A stretch of 57,574 bases of DNA from Bacteroidales bacterium (GTDB lineage Bacteria; Bacteroidota; Bacteroidia; Bacteroidales; UBA932). Shown here piece after piece: positions 48,884 through 57,497 of the stretch. Position 1 is the first letter of the stretch. Each line of letters begins with the position of its first letter. The translations under genes and the position numbers were made by a program. The DNA lies in assembly GCA_017937885.1 (NCBI GenBank), contig JAGBCS010000022.1, positions 1 to 57,574 of the forward strand, written 5' to 3'. The notes beneath the pieces were generated by a model. It was not told the origin of the DNA and ran no database searches. It saw only the letters and a list, made by a program, of their open reading frames with translations.

Positions 48884-49990
48884 ATGGCAAACAAGAAACT
48901 TGACATCATTCCTTTATATGAGTGGGGAATGTTTACTGATCCGCGTCCGAGCGTTGTCGCCGGTCCGTGCAGCGCTGAGTCTGAAGAACAGTTGATGGAG
49001 ACGGCAAAAGGGCTCAAGGAAATGGGAATCAATGTCTTCCGTGCAGGAATATGGAAGCCGAGGACACATCCGGGATGCTTCGAAGGTGTAGGTGCCCCAG
49101 GACTTGAATGGATGGAGAAGGTACGCAGCGAATACGGCCTCAAGATATCTACGGAAGTGGCGAGCGAGAAACATGTCCGCGAGTGTATCAGGCATGGAGT
49201 GGACCTTGTGTGGATCGGAGCAAGGACAACGGCCAATCCTTTCCTCGTGCAGGAGATTGCGGATGCGTTGAAAGGCACGGATATTCCTGTGCTTGTGAAG
49301 AACCCTGTCAATCAGGATCTGGACCTTTGGATCGGAGCGCTCGAGCGTCTGAACAGTGCCGGCATCAGAAAGCTCGGAGTCATTCATCGCGGATTCTCGA
49401 CATTCGAGAAGATAAAGTATCGCAATGACCCTCAATGGCATATCGCAATCGAACTCCGCAGCCGTTATCCTGAGCTTCCGTTCTTTGTTGATCCTAGCCA
49501 TCTTGGCGGCAGCAAGGATTACATTCAGGAGATATCGCAGCGCTCTCTTGATCTCGGATTCGAGGGACTGATGATCGAGTCACACTGCAATCCATCAGTG
49601 GCCTTGAGTGATGCAAAGCAGCAGCTGACCCCTCCGGAACTCAGTGATCTTCTGTACAATAAGATATACGTAAGGGATGCTGACTCAGATTCTCAGGAAT
49701 GGAAGGAGAATATCGATCAGCTGCGCGCCAAGATCGATATAATCGATGAGAACCTCCTTTATGTTCTCGGATCAAGAATGAACATCAGCAGGAAGATCGG
49801 TGAATACAAGAAGAATAACAACGTGGCGATCATTCAGGCATCCCGCTGGGATTCTGTCCTTGCAAAGGTAGTGGATATGGGAAAGGAGTATGATTTGCCG
49901 GAGAAGTTCATCTCGGCAGTCTTCAACGCCATTCATGACGCCTCTGTAGAGGTTCAGAACGAGATTATTTCAGGAAAGAGTTCAAGGTAG
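48884..49990 (+). CDS. Bifunctional DAHP synthase / chorismate mutase
   Basis: 368 residues. N-terminal type I-beta (KDO8PS-like) DAHP synthase (about 1-260) with VVAGPCSAESEEQL, FRAGIWKPRTHPGCFEG, STEV and PVLVKNPVNQDL, and DPSHLGG near the metal site. C-terminal AroQ chorismate mutase (about 275-365): LRAKIDIIDENLLYVLGSR, MNISRKIGEYK and the WDSVLAK helix. It catalyses the first and the branch-point steps of aromatic synthesis, and fused mutase domains commonly give allosteric control. The 3' end overlaps the convergent lpxK gene by 26 bases. Confidence 0.95.
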   Translation: MANKKLDIIPLYEWGMFTDPRPSVVAGPCSAESEEQLMETAKGLKEMGINVFRAGIWKPRTHPGCFEGVGAPGLEWMEKVRSEYGLKISTEVASEKHVRECIRHGVDLVWIGARTTANPFLVQEIADALKGTDIPVLVKNPVNQDLDLWIGALERLNSAGIRKLGVIHRGFSTFEKIKYRNDPQWHIAIELRSRYPELPFFVDPSHLGGSKDYIQEISQRSLDLGFEGLMIESHCNPSVALSDAKQQLTPPELSDLLYNKIYVRDADSDSQEWKENIDQLRAKIDIIDENLLYVLGSRMNISRKIGEYKKNNNVAIIQASRWDSVLAKVVDMGKEYDLPEKFISAVFNAIHDASVEVQNEIISGKSSR

Positions 49991-51095
49991 ATGCAAAGAC
50001 TTCCTGCTCCTTCTCGGTGAAGAAGTTCACCTTGATAGGGGCATAGAACATACGCTGTTTAAGATTGTCAGGGACTTTTGTGCAGTCGCGCATTCTCTGG
50101 CAATCTTTTTCTGTTGTCATGATGACGGATGTCGGGAAGGCGTTTGCGGCACTCTGGATGGATGAGATGTCCGCTCGGGTGAACCTGTGGTGGTCAGGGA
50201 AGTCGAAATGTCTGACGATCTTGTAGGTGCCGCTCAGGTACATCCTGAAAGGAGAGTCGTTCGCGATGCCGGAGAACATTATGGCTCTCTGCGTGTACAG
50301 GTAGCGCGGATCTCCTTCAGGGAACACGGCTGCAGATGAGTCATAGCCGATGGAGGTGAAGAATACATACTGCTTCTTTCCTCCTTTTCTGAATCCGAAG
50401 CATCCGGAAGCGTTGAAGTCCTGCAGACCGAGGGCTTCTGTCCATTTGCTGCGCTGCCAGGCGTCGAGATAGTTCGGGCACTTCGAGACTACAAGGATGT
50501 CTGCCGCGGCGATCCTTTCCTTAAGGTCACGCAGCTTTCCCAGAGGCATCAGGTGGTCCTTGAATACCGGACGGTTGTAATCTATCAGCACGACGGATAC
50601 TGCAGGCTTTATGGCTCTGTGCTGGAATGCGTCGTCGAGAATGATCAGGTCTGCTTTAGGGAAATCCTTGTAGCGGCATCTGCGTGCCTTCTTTGATGTC
50701 TGCACTTTTTCCGGGTTGCAGAGGAAGTCACATCCCTGGGCGCGCGACTTGTCTACAGCGACGGTGATGTACGGGAACTTCCTCTTGATCTGCATCGGCT
50801 CGTCTCCGAATTCCTTTGCCGTACCTTCAGCCACAACCTGCTGGAATCCCTTTGTCTTGCGCTTGTAGCCTCTTGAAAGCACAGCGATGTTCTTTGCACC
50901 CCAGTCAGTATCTTGTGTCAGGGTACGCAGGATCATCTCCGTATGCGGGGTCTTTCCTGTACCGCCGACAGTGATGTTGCCGACGCAGATCGCCGGCACC
51001 TGAGGCGTATGCACCTTGCGCATGCCATGGTCATACATGAAATGCCTGACCTTCAGAGTCAGCCAGTATGGGAAAAGCAGTATCTTGTCTATCAT
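49965..51095 (-). CDS. lpxK: Tetraacyldisaccharide 4'-kinase
   Basis: 376 residues. ATP-dependent 4'-phosphorylation of the lipid A disaccharide. An N-terminal membrane-associated helix, a P-loop GNITVGGTGKTPHTEMIL (about 38-55), SRGYKRKTKG and the LDDAFQHR motif are characteristic. Its start overlaps the dusB stop (ATGA), so both are coupled. It confirms an outer membrane with lipid A. Confidence 0.95.
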   Translation of the reverse strand: MIDKILLFPYWLTLKVRHFMYDHGMRKVHTPQVPAICVGNITVGGTGKTPHTEMILRTLTQDTDWGAKNIAVLSRGYKRKTKGFQQVVAEGTAKEFGDEPMQIKRKFPYITVAVDKSRAQGCDFLCNPEKVQTSKKARRCRYKDFPKADLIILDDAFQHRAIKPAVSVVLIDYNRPVFKDHLMPLGKLRDLKERIAAADILVVSKCPNYLDAWQRSKWTEALGLQDFNASGCFGFRKGGKKQYVFFTSIGYDSSAAVFPEGDPRYLYTQRAIMFSGIANDSPFRMYLSGTYKIVRHFDFPDHHRFTRADISSIQSAANAFPTSVIMTTEKDCQRMRDCTKVPDNLKQRMFYAPIKVNFFTEKEQEVFASTLNSFLK

Positions 51096-52126
51096 AATCC
51101 GTATACGTTTCCGGCTTCCGGAGCTTCTTCAGCGCCCCATCTTCCGGCAATATAGTCCAATGTCTCAAATATTTCGGCAGGATCGTTCAGCGTCACCAGC
51201 TTCAGACGTGTTTCCTTGAAGTCGGGAAGTCCCTTGAAGTAGCACGACAGATGGCGTCTCATCTCGAGGACTCCGACTCTGTCTCCCTTGATTTCCAGGG
51301 ATTTGGCCAGATGTCTCTTCGCCAGAGCCACTCTGTCCGTGACACTCATCTGCGGCAGCAGCTCGCCGGTGTCGAGATAATGTCTGATTTCCTTGAAAAT
51401 CCATGGATGCCCGTAAGTCGCGCGGCCGATCATGATCCCGTCCACGCCGTAGCGGTCGAAGTATTCCTTTGCCTTCTGCGGAGAGTTGATGTCTCCGTTA
51501 CCTATTATCGGTATGTGCATGCGCGGATTTTCCTTTACTTTGCCGATGAGGGTCCAGTCCGCTTCACCGGTGTACATCTGGCATCTTGTCCGGCCGTGGA
51601 TGGTCAGAGCCTTTATGCCGACGTCCTGCAGCCTTTCCGCCAGCTCGACGATGATCTTGGATTCCTCATCCCATCCCAGGCGCGTCTTCACGGTGACCGG
51701 CAGCTTGACAGCTTCGACGACGCGTCTTGTGATTTCGACCATCTTATCCGGCTCACGCATCATTCCTGAACCGGCTCCGCGTCTGGCGATCTTGTTTACC
51801 GGACATCCGAAGTTGATGTCCACCAGGTCGGCTCCGTGTCCTCCGGCGATCTCGGCCGCTTTTTCTGCCATGACGGCGGCGTCTACCATCGCCTCCGGAA
51901 TGTTACCGTAGATCTGTATGCCGACAGGGGCTTCATAGTCATAGGTCACGAGCTTTTCCAAGGCCTTGCGTGCGTCGCGGATGAGCCCGTCAGATGATAC
52001 GAATTCCGTATACATCATGTCTGCCCCGAACTCCTTGCAGATGAATCTGAAGGACGCGTCGGTCACGTCCTCCATCGGTGCCAGCATCAGCGGCCTCTCT
52101 CCCAGATCTATGTTACCTATCTTCAT
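51092..52126 (-). CDS. dusB: tRNA-dihydrouridine synthase (DusB-type)
   Basis: 344 residues from ATG 52126 (MKIGNIDLGERPLMLAPM); the frame is open 41 codons further, but that part overlaps the promoters. FMN-dependent reduction of uridines in tRNA D-loops. APMEDVTDASFR, INFGCPVNKIARRGAGSGMM in parts (catalytic Cys), LTIHGRTRCQMYTG and IGNGDINSPQKA are family motifs. Promoter TATTTTTG at 52135. Confidence 0.95.
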   Translation of the reverse strand: MKIGNIDLGERPLMLAPMEDVTDASFRFICKEFGADMMYTEFVSSDGLIRDARKALEKLVTYDYEAPVGIQIYGNIPEAMVDAAVMAEKAAEIAGGHGADLVDINFGCPVNKIARRGAGSGMMREPDKMVEITRRVVEAVKLPVTVKTRLGWDEESKIIVELAERLQDVGIKALTIHGRTRCQMYTGEADWTLIGKVKENPRMHIPIIGNGDINSPQKAKEYFDRYGVDGIMIGRATYGHPWIFKEIRHYLDTGELLPQMSVTDRVALAKRHLAKSLEIKGDRVGVLEMRRHLSCYFKGLPDFKETRLKLVTLNDPAEIFETLDYIAGRWGAEEAPEAGNVYGL

Positions 52127-52134
52127 ACAGCCCG

Positions 52135-52142
52135 CAAAAATA
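52135..52142 (-). promoter_or_regulatory. -7 promoter box of dusB-lpxK
   Basis: Minus strand TATTTTTG (TAnnTTTG), 9 bases before the dusB ATG, which gives a very short 5' leader. Confidence 0.55.
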
Positions 52143-52200
52143 CAAAATCCTCTTGAAACAAAAAAAACTGCGGCGCACTTTAATCTTGCATGATTTTTTG

Positions 52201-52208
52201 TAGATTTG
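52201..52208 (+). promoter_or_regulatory. -7 promoter box of pfkA
   Basis: TAGATTTG (TAnnTTTG), 23 bases before the pfkA ATG. Confidence 0.6.
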
Positions 52209-52230
52209 CGGACAATAACAGAATTATCAA

Positions 52231-53217
52231 ATGACAAAGATTTCGACAATCGGCGTCCTCACCTCGGGAGGTGATGCGCCGGGAATGAATGCGGCGATAA
52301 GGGCCGTGACAAGGGCTGCCATCTACAACGGATGGAAGGTAAAGGGTATCTACAGGGGCTGGGAAGGCCTTATCAATAATGAAATAAAGGATTTCACATC
52401 CGAAAGCGTCAGCGGAACCATCAACCGCGGAGGAACGATTCTCAGAACTGCACGAAGCAAGGGCTTCATGAACGAGGAAGGCCGTGCCAAGGCATATGAG
52501 AACCTCAAGGCTCACGGAATCGACGCCCTCATCGTCATAGGAGGAAACGGCTCGCTTGCCGGAGCGCAGGTGATTGCGGCGGAGTATGACATCCCGTGCG
52601 TAGGACTTCCGGGCACGATCGACAACGACCTTTATGGTACGGATACGACGATCGGATATGACACGGCGCTGAATACGATCATGGACTGCGTCGACAAGAT
52701 CCGCGATACGGCGAATTCGCACAACCGTATCTTCTTTGTCGAGGTAATGGGCCGCGACGCGGGTTTCCTCGCGCAGAATGCAGCGATTGCGACAGGTGCA
52801 GAGGCGGCTATCATCCCTGAGGACCAGACGAACGTCGACCAGCTGGCGACATTCATCGGCAGGGGAGTGCGCAAGAGCAAGAACAGCTCCATCGTCCTCG
52901 TTTCCGAGAGCAAGAAGGACGGTACCGGAGGAGCTCAGTATTATGCAGACCGTCTCGTGCATGAGTATCCTGAGTTCGAGGCCCGCGTGACGATTCTCGG
53001 CCATCTCCAGCGCGGAGGTATCCCGACCGCACAGGACCGTATCCTCGCCAGCCGTCTGGGCGTGGCGGCGATCGAGGCTCTCAAGGACGGCCAGCGCAAC
53101 ATCATGGTCGGAGTGAAGAATGACCAGATTGTCTATGTTCCGTTCAACAAGGCAATCAGAATCGACAAGCCGATCGACCGCGAGCTCATCAACGTTCTGA
53201 ACGTTCTCTCGATATAG
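52231..53217 (+). CDS. pfkA: 6-phosphofructokinase
   Basis: 328 residues. Phosphorylates fructose 6-phosphate in glycolysis. [17 protein letters not shown] at about 10-26, [20 protein letters not shown] (about 128-147) and [12 protein letters not shown] are group A PFK signatures. In the nucleotide/metal loop the usual GGDGS reads GGNGS ([10 protein letters not shown], about 107-116): the Asp equivalent to E. coli Asp103 is Asn, while the Gly diagnostic for ATP use is retained. It is monocistronic, with a hairpin about 95 bases downstream. Confidence 0.94.
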   Translation: MTKISTIGVLTSGGDAPGMNAAIRAVTRAAIYNGWKVKGIYRGWEGLINNEIKDFTSESVSGTINRGGTILRTARSKGFMNEEGRAKAYENLKAHGIDALIVIGGNGSLAGAQVIAAEYDIPCVGLPGTIDNDLYGTDTTIGYDTALNTIMDCVDKIRDTANSHNRIFFVEVMGRDAGFLAQNAAIATGAEAAIIPEDQTNVDQLATFIGRGVRKSKNSSIVLVSESKKDGTGGAQYYADRLVHEYPEFEARVTILGHLQRGGIPTAQDRILASRLGVAAIEALKDGQRNIMVGVKNDQIVYVPFNKAIRIDKPIDRELINVLNVLSI

Positions 53218-53276
53218 ACAGACAAGCCAGATAGGACCCGTGACAGAATGCCTGCCGGTCTGGAATAGAGATTTTT

Positions 53277-53351
53277 ATAACTTGATAGTTTTCAAGTTAT
53301 TTGAGAAATAAAGTGTGCCAAACCCTCTCTAAATAATGGGTTTGGCACACT
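53277..53351. terminator. Two hairpins downstream of pfkA
   Basis: ATAACTTG (53277-53284) pairs with CAAGTTAT (53293-53300), followed by TT. AGTGTGCCAAACCC (53312-53325) pairs perfectly over 14 bp with GGGTTTGGCACACT (53338-53351). Neither has a long U-run on the plus strand; the larger stem is followed by U-rich sequence on the minus strand. Probable pfkA transcription end region. Confidence 0.55.
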
Positions 53352-53384
53352 CTGTAATGTCTTGCAAAAAACTCAGTGCTTAAC

Positions 53385-53392
53385 TACCTTTG
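53385..53392 (+). promoter_or_regulatory. Promoter of the fimbrillin/DUF4595-like gene
   Basis: -7 box TACCTTTG (53385-53392) with a -33 TTG at 53362-53364, 20 bases apart, matching the Bacteroidota promoter layout. The gene starts at 53463, giving a leader of about 65 nt. Confidence 0.65.
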
Positions 53393-53462
53393 CGTCCTGT
53401 TTATTCAATCTGGATAAGATAGGAACCCGATTATTGTGGAGATAAGCGACAGACAATAGAAT

Positions 53463-56400
53463 ATGAACATGAATAGACTAAGAATACTTTTACTCCTGGC
53501 TTCGTGCATAATTGTTTTGGGAGGATGCCAGAAAGGAGAATTGCGTGAGAATAATGTTAGTGATGAATCGAAGGTTGCGATTGAACTCAGCGCCGGATCT
53601 CCTGTGAGCGTAGTCTCCAAGGCAGCGGTTGAAAAATGGAATGACAGTGAAGTCAACGTCTTCGGACTGAAGAGAAAACGTGGTATAGCTGTAGGCGACA
53701 ATGCTTATGATTTTACGGATCCCGATAGTTTTGTAGATTATCCGACAACTGCTGCTGCCGGCACATCGGCTTCTTTGGAAGTATATGCAGACAAGGAAAA
53801 AGAAATACCCTATTTTTATACAGAAGGTCACGTATATGATTTCTATGGATATCATCTGGGCGGAGCGACCGCAACAGAAAAAAACATATCAGGTGATACA
53901 TATAGCTATTTTGTGACTTTTTGGGGTAATAACGACCTAATGTATGCAGATACGGACAGGGCTGAAGATATATTGACCTCCAATGATCCTTCTGTCACTG
54001 AATCTGATGTATACAGTGCATGGGCTGCCCGCAGGAATATTCATCCTACTTTGGTCTTTCATCATGCCCTTACCCGTCTGAACTTCATAGTAAAGGGAAA
54101 AGGAAACAAATGGCAGGATGTTGCGATTACTGGTGTCGATGTAAAGAGTGTCAATACTGGAACTCTTGCAGTTACAGGAACCGATATAGGTTTTACCCCT
54201 TCGGAAGAGACGCCTGCAGTGCTGTCACTGAAAACTGCTGCAGACGAAAATCTCGTTTCGGAAGATGTGACTCTTAATCCGGACGATGTAGCTTTAGGAG
54301 GAGAAGGTGCCTGCCTGATAATTGCTCCAGACGTGGATGAAATAGAGGTTACAGTCCATATGAAGCATAAGGATTATGAGGATATCCCGCTTGCTGATTA
54401 TACGTTCACAGTCAAAGCTTCGGATGTTTCCAATAAAGACGAATACGGTAATGCTGTTCCTGTCAGCCTGTTTGAAGCCGGACATGCATATGATTTCTAT
54501 ATAAACGTATATGGTCCGGAAGAGATTGTAATAACCGCGCAGATTACAGACTGGGAAGATGGAGGAGATTATACTTATGATCCAGACGATGACTTCCGCC
54601 CTGGCAACGGAACTGATCCGGAACCTGAACCCGAGGCCCTTCATAAGGTGACGGGTGTACAGGTCTATGACGATGGCCAGTATTATGGAGTCATAAAGTT
54701 TGGTTATGATGAGCAGGACAGACTGACCTCTATCGAAGCTGTGTATGACTCAAATGATTCGGAGTCTTTCGGATATGAATATGTCTACACTTCTGAAGGA
54801 TTGGAGATTCAGCAGTTTTATGATGGAAATCCGGACGAGACAGTTCTTGTTACTTTTGATGAGGAAGGAAATGTCGTGAGTTGTGGAGATTGGAACTTTG
54901 AATATAGTACATCAGGCGACTGTTCGGAGATAGCTGCTTATGATAATGACATATTACAACAGAAGTGGGTGATGGATGGTACTAATTGCATCAGCATGCA
55001 TAGTGCCATGAATGGTGACTACCAATACGAGTATTTCTCATATGCTAATACTTATAGTATAGATATGAATTGCCTTATGCTGATTTTCGGATATGACGGG
55101 TTGGGCTATTGGCCTTTTGAAGCGTATCGTACTAAGGCATTTACAAGTGAGAATCTCTTGAAGTCCGACCGAAATTGTTCATACTCATATGAGTTTGACG
55201 AAGACGGTAAAGTGTCATCCATAGAAATGATTTCTGCCAATGTAACATACACCCTCGAGCCTCACTACGACTCCTTCGACGAGATCTTCGATGCCTTCCC
55301 AGAACTCCCTTCTGAGGAACAGCCTGAGACTATTAATGAGGTAGCAGGCCTGAGATACTATGAGGACGGCGCATGCATCGGGGTTGTGAAGTTTGAATAC
55401 GATGAGAATGGCAGACAAACGCGTTATGAGGCTAAGGTACAGGAGAAGACAGGGAGTATAATTCCAATATCCGTCTTATATGAATACCATTCGGATTATG
55501 TCTTGCGATACCTGCGTTTATCCGAAGATAATACCTTGATCTTGCAACCAATCAAGATTTCTTTTGACAGTGAGGGGCGTGTTGAATCCCTATTGCGTGA
55601 ATATGATAATATGGAGGTGGGCTATGAGTACTCTGATGGGTTGGTGACAATGTCCGTAGGATCGGAAACAATGCAGCTTGTTCAAATTGATGGGAATATC
55701 TTGGGTGAACAGGATGGTACATATAATGAGTATTATTCCTTCCCCAATAATTATAGCGTAGATTTATGTAATGTTCTATATATGATACGCGATGACGATT
55801 ATTATCTGTATTCCCCGTTTTTCATGTATAGGGTTCCAGGACTGACTAGTGCAAACCTTTTGAAGTCAGGTGCAAATGGGCAATATGGTATCTATAGTTA
55901 TGAGTTTGATGAACAGGATAGGGTCTCTATGATTACAGTATCAGAGTCGGCTGATGACGGAGGACAGAAATACGAAGTCGAAGTCTATTATGATGATTTT
56001 GATGAAGTATATGATTCCTTTGGTTCAGTCGTGGTTTCTTCCGAAGAAAAGATAGTGAAGAATGCGCATGTTGTCACTTCTTCAGGAACGGGGGAACCGG
56101 CCCATGTGACGATTGATTATGATTTCAGCTATGATGCTGACCGTCATGTCGAAATTATAAATGTATATGGAGATTCTGGAGATGATGAGGATTATATGTG
56201 GTTAAACATCTCTAGGTTTGATCAATTGTCTGGCAGTTATGATACAGAAGAATGGTTGTCAGATTTGTATCAATGGACAATGTCGTATGATTTTGATGAA
56301 AATGGTTTGCCTGTTTCTTGTCAGCGTAGCGTCGAGTATGATTCTGATGAACTGTCAGACCTGTTTTCAAGTACATTCCTTTCTGGTGACACGGAAACCA

Positions 56401-56825
56401 TTTCGTATTATGCGGATGGTCATGTGATGGAGATCGCGGACTCCTATGCTCCTGGAACAGATTCTTATGATACTTCTGTTCGGTTTTCATGGCGTGATGG
56501 AAATATTGTTTCGGAATCATACCTGTTGCCGGGAGATAGTGAATATACAACAGTCAATTATGAATATTCGTCAGTAGAAGACAAGACCAATATTGATCTG
56601 ACCCGTTTGACCTATTCCGTGGGTGTCGGTTATCGTGGCGGCCACTATATTTCTGATAAATCAATGTTCAAAGGCTTCTTCAGCAGATTTCTGCCGAGCC
56701 GGACTGAAGATGTGGATGGTAATATCTACGATTGGACTTATAAGTTTGATGATCAGGGATATGTGACGGAAATAAGTGTTGAGTCAGATGACTATTCCGA
56801 AAGGATGTACATCGAATATTATTAG
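53463..56825 (+). CDS. Large lipoprotein: fimbrillin-like domain fused to three DUF4595-like blocks
   Basis: 1120 residues, lipobox LGGC (Cys22). Residues about 30-370 resemble fimbrillin-family (type V pilus) proteins, including the HPTLVFHHALTRLNFIVKGK strand typical of that fold. A proline/glutamate linker (about 380-390) leads to three blocks of roughly 240 residues starting near 392, 622 and 860. Blocks 1 and 2 share VxxYxDGxxxGVxKFxYDE at the start and a YS[IV]D...[FT]...NLLKS...YSYEFDE region; block 3 is more diverged. The same block is present twice in the 519-residue lipoprotein at 9960-11519. Function unknown; an exposed adhesin or binding protein is plausible. Composition is more AT-rich than the neighbours. 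Confidence 0.83.
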   Translation: MNMNRLRILLLLASCIIVLGGCQKGELRENNVSDESKVAIELSAGSPVSVVSKAAVEKWNDSEVNVFGLKRKRGIAVGDNAYDFTDPDSFVDYPTTAAAGTSASLEVYADKEKEIPYFYTEGHVYDFYGYHLGGATATEKNISGDTYSYFVTFWGNNDLMYADTDRAEDILTSNDPSVTESDVYSAWAARRNIHPTLVFHHALTRLNFIVKGKGNKWQDVAITGVDVKSVNTGTLAVTGTDIGFTPSEETPAVLSLKTAADENLVSEDVTLNPDDVALGGEGACLIIAPDVDEIEVTVHMKHKDYEDIPLADYTFTVKASDVSNKDEYGNAVPVSLFEAGHAYDFYINVYGPEEIVITAQITDWEDGGDYTYDPDDDFRPGNGTDPEPEPEALHKVTGVQVYDDGQYYGVIKFGYDEQDRLTSIEAVYDSNDSESFGYEYVYTSEGLEIQQFYDGNPDETVLVTFDEEGNVVSCGDWNFEYSTSGDCSEIAAYDNDILQQKWVMDGTNCISMHSAMNGDYQYEYFSYANTYSIDMNCLMLIFGYDGLGYWPFEAYRTKAFTSENLLKSDRNCSYSYEFDEDGKVSSIEMISANVTYTLEPHYDSFDEIFDAFPELPSEEQPETINEVAGLRYYEDGACIGVVKFEYDENGRQTRYEAKVQEKTGSIIPISVLYEYHSDYVLRYLRLSEDNTLILQPIKISFDSEGRVESLLREYDNMEVGYEYSDGLVTMSVGSETMQLVQIDGNILGEQDGTYNEYYSFPNNYSVDLCNVLYMIRDDDYYLYSPFFMYRVPGLTSANLLKSGANGQYGIYSYEFDEQDRVSMITVSESADDGGQKYEVEVYYDDFDEVYDSFGSVVVSSEEKIVKNAHVVTSSGTGEPAHVTIDYDFSYDADRHVEIINVYGDSGDDEDYMWLNISRFDQLSGSYDTEEWLSDLYQWTMSYDFDENGLPVSCQRSVEYDSDELSDLFSSTFLSGDTETISYYADGHVMEIADSYAPGTDSYDTSVRFSWRDGNIVSESYLLPGDSEYTTVNYEYSSVEDKTNIDLTRLTYSVGVGYRGGHYISDKSMFKGFFSRFLPSRTEDVDGNIYDWTYKFDDQGYVTEISVESDDYSERMYIEYY

Positions 56826-56886
56826 AATCGTGAGGCAATCATCGTTTTCATAAATCAGGGTGTCCTAATAGATGACAGGTTGTTGC

Positions 56887-57025
56887 CAGCCGTTGAGCGG
56901 GTGATGTTGTGATATGGGACGTATATATGAATAATTGTCGCTCAACGGTCGGAAATTATTGCCGTTGAGCGACGAGAACTCATTCACAGAGGATATATAC
57001 TGAGTCTTATCGCTCGACGGCTTGG
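56887..57025. repeat. Four-copy alternating inverted-repeat element, copy B
   Basis: Four copies of CCGTTGAGCG in alternating orientation: 56891-56901 forward, 56940-56949 reverse, 56963-56972 forward, 57011-57020 reverse (with one A to G change). Gaps are 38, 13 and 38 nt. The ends read CCAGCCGTTGAGCGG and CGCTCGACGGCTTGG, imperfect terminal inverted repeats. The element starts 62 bases after the large lipoprotein stop. The spacers do not resemble those of copy A at 7948-8090. Nothing else is recognised in 56826-56886. Confidence 0.8.
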
Positions 57026-57029
57026 GTCA

Positions 57030-57062
57030 AAGCAAAAGTCCCAGTGATCGAAACCGTGGGAC
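57030..57062 (-). terminator. Terminator of the small membrane protein gene
   Basis: GTCCCA (57038-57043) pairs with TGGGAC (57057-57062); on the minus strand the stem is followed by TTTTGCTTTG. It lies 42 bases downstream of the 76-residue ORF. Confidence 0.6.
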
Positions 57063-57103
57063 GCAATCCTGACAAGTGTGCGCAAAGTTGTTCCGTGAAA
57101 CGA

Positions 57104-57334
57104 TCAGGCTTCCTGCATTTCTTTCCGGCTCATTCTGTAGATGATGAGGCAGATGAGGATTTGGGCGGTGGTGTAGATAATGTTGTTTAGCAGGAAACCG
57201 TTCTCATACTTAAAGATTTTGCAAGCGGCAGGGATATAAGAGACGAGCATCAGGATGACCGGCGTCCATTTTATGAATCTTCTGAGCTTCCGGTCGATGT
57301 CGCAGCCGCCGATGAACATTATCAGACCTATCAT
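57104..57334 (-). CDS. Small membrane protein of unknown function
   Basis: 76 residues from ATG 57334 (MIGLIMFIGGCDI). Three hydrophobic stretches (about 1-12, 24-41, 50-66). The first is cut short by this start: the same frame continues upstream for nine codons reading HHAAEFLIY before a TAA, without another ATG, and would complete the first helix. Either a non-ATG start is used, such as the CTG codon at residue -3, or the gene is 5'-truncated. No family is recognised. Confidence 0.6.
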   Translation of the reverse strand: MIGLIMFIGGCDIDRKLRRFIKWTPVILMLVSYIPAACKIFKYENGFLLNNIIYTTAQILICLIIYRMSRKEMQEA

Positions 57335-57423
57335 GTATATCAGGAATTCTGCTGCATGATGTTATAAAAAAGGAGTGGATTTCCACAAAATTAGGAAAAT
57401 TTTGTCAAACCGAAAATTATTCT

Positions 57424-57431
57424 TACCTTTG
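57424..57431 (+). promoter_or_regulatory. -7 promoter box of rplM
   Basis: TACCTTTG (TAnnTTTG), 66 bases before the rplM ATG, leaving room for a structured leader. Confidence 0.65.
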
Positions 57432-57434
57432 CGC

Positions 57435-57452
57435 CCCCTATGTAGTGTAGGG
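57435..57452 (+). promoter_or_regulatory. Hairpin in the rplM leader
   Basis: CCCTA (57436-57440), loop TGTAGTG, TAGGG (57448-57452), at the predicted 5' end of the rplM mRNA. A ribosomal-protein autoregulatory leader upstream of L13 genes has been described in Bacteroidia (from memory); this hairpin is a candidate part, not a confirmed match. Confidence 0.4.
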
Positions 57453-57497
57453 ATCGCAATTTAATTTATTAATGTATTAACCATTTAAAAGTACAAG

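Noticed and set aside
52180..53004. 274-residue ORF antisense to pfkA
   Set aside because: Shadow of pfkA with no recognisable domain.
56887..57025. Phase-variable invertible promoter flanked by inverted repeats
   Set aside because: No TAnnTTTG box lies between the repeats in either copy, and no recombinase gene is nearby.
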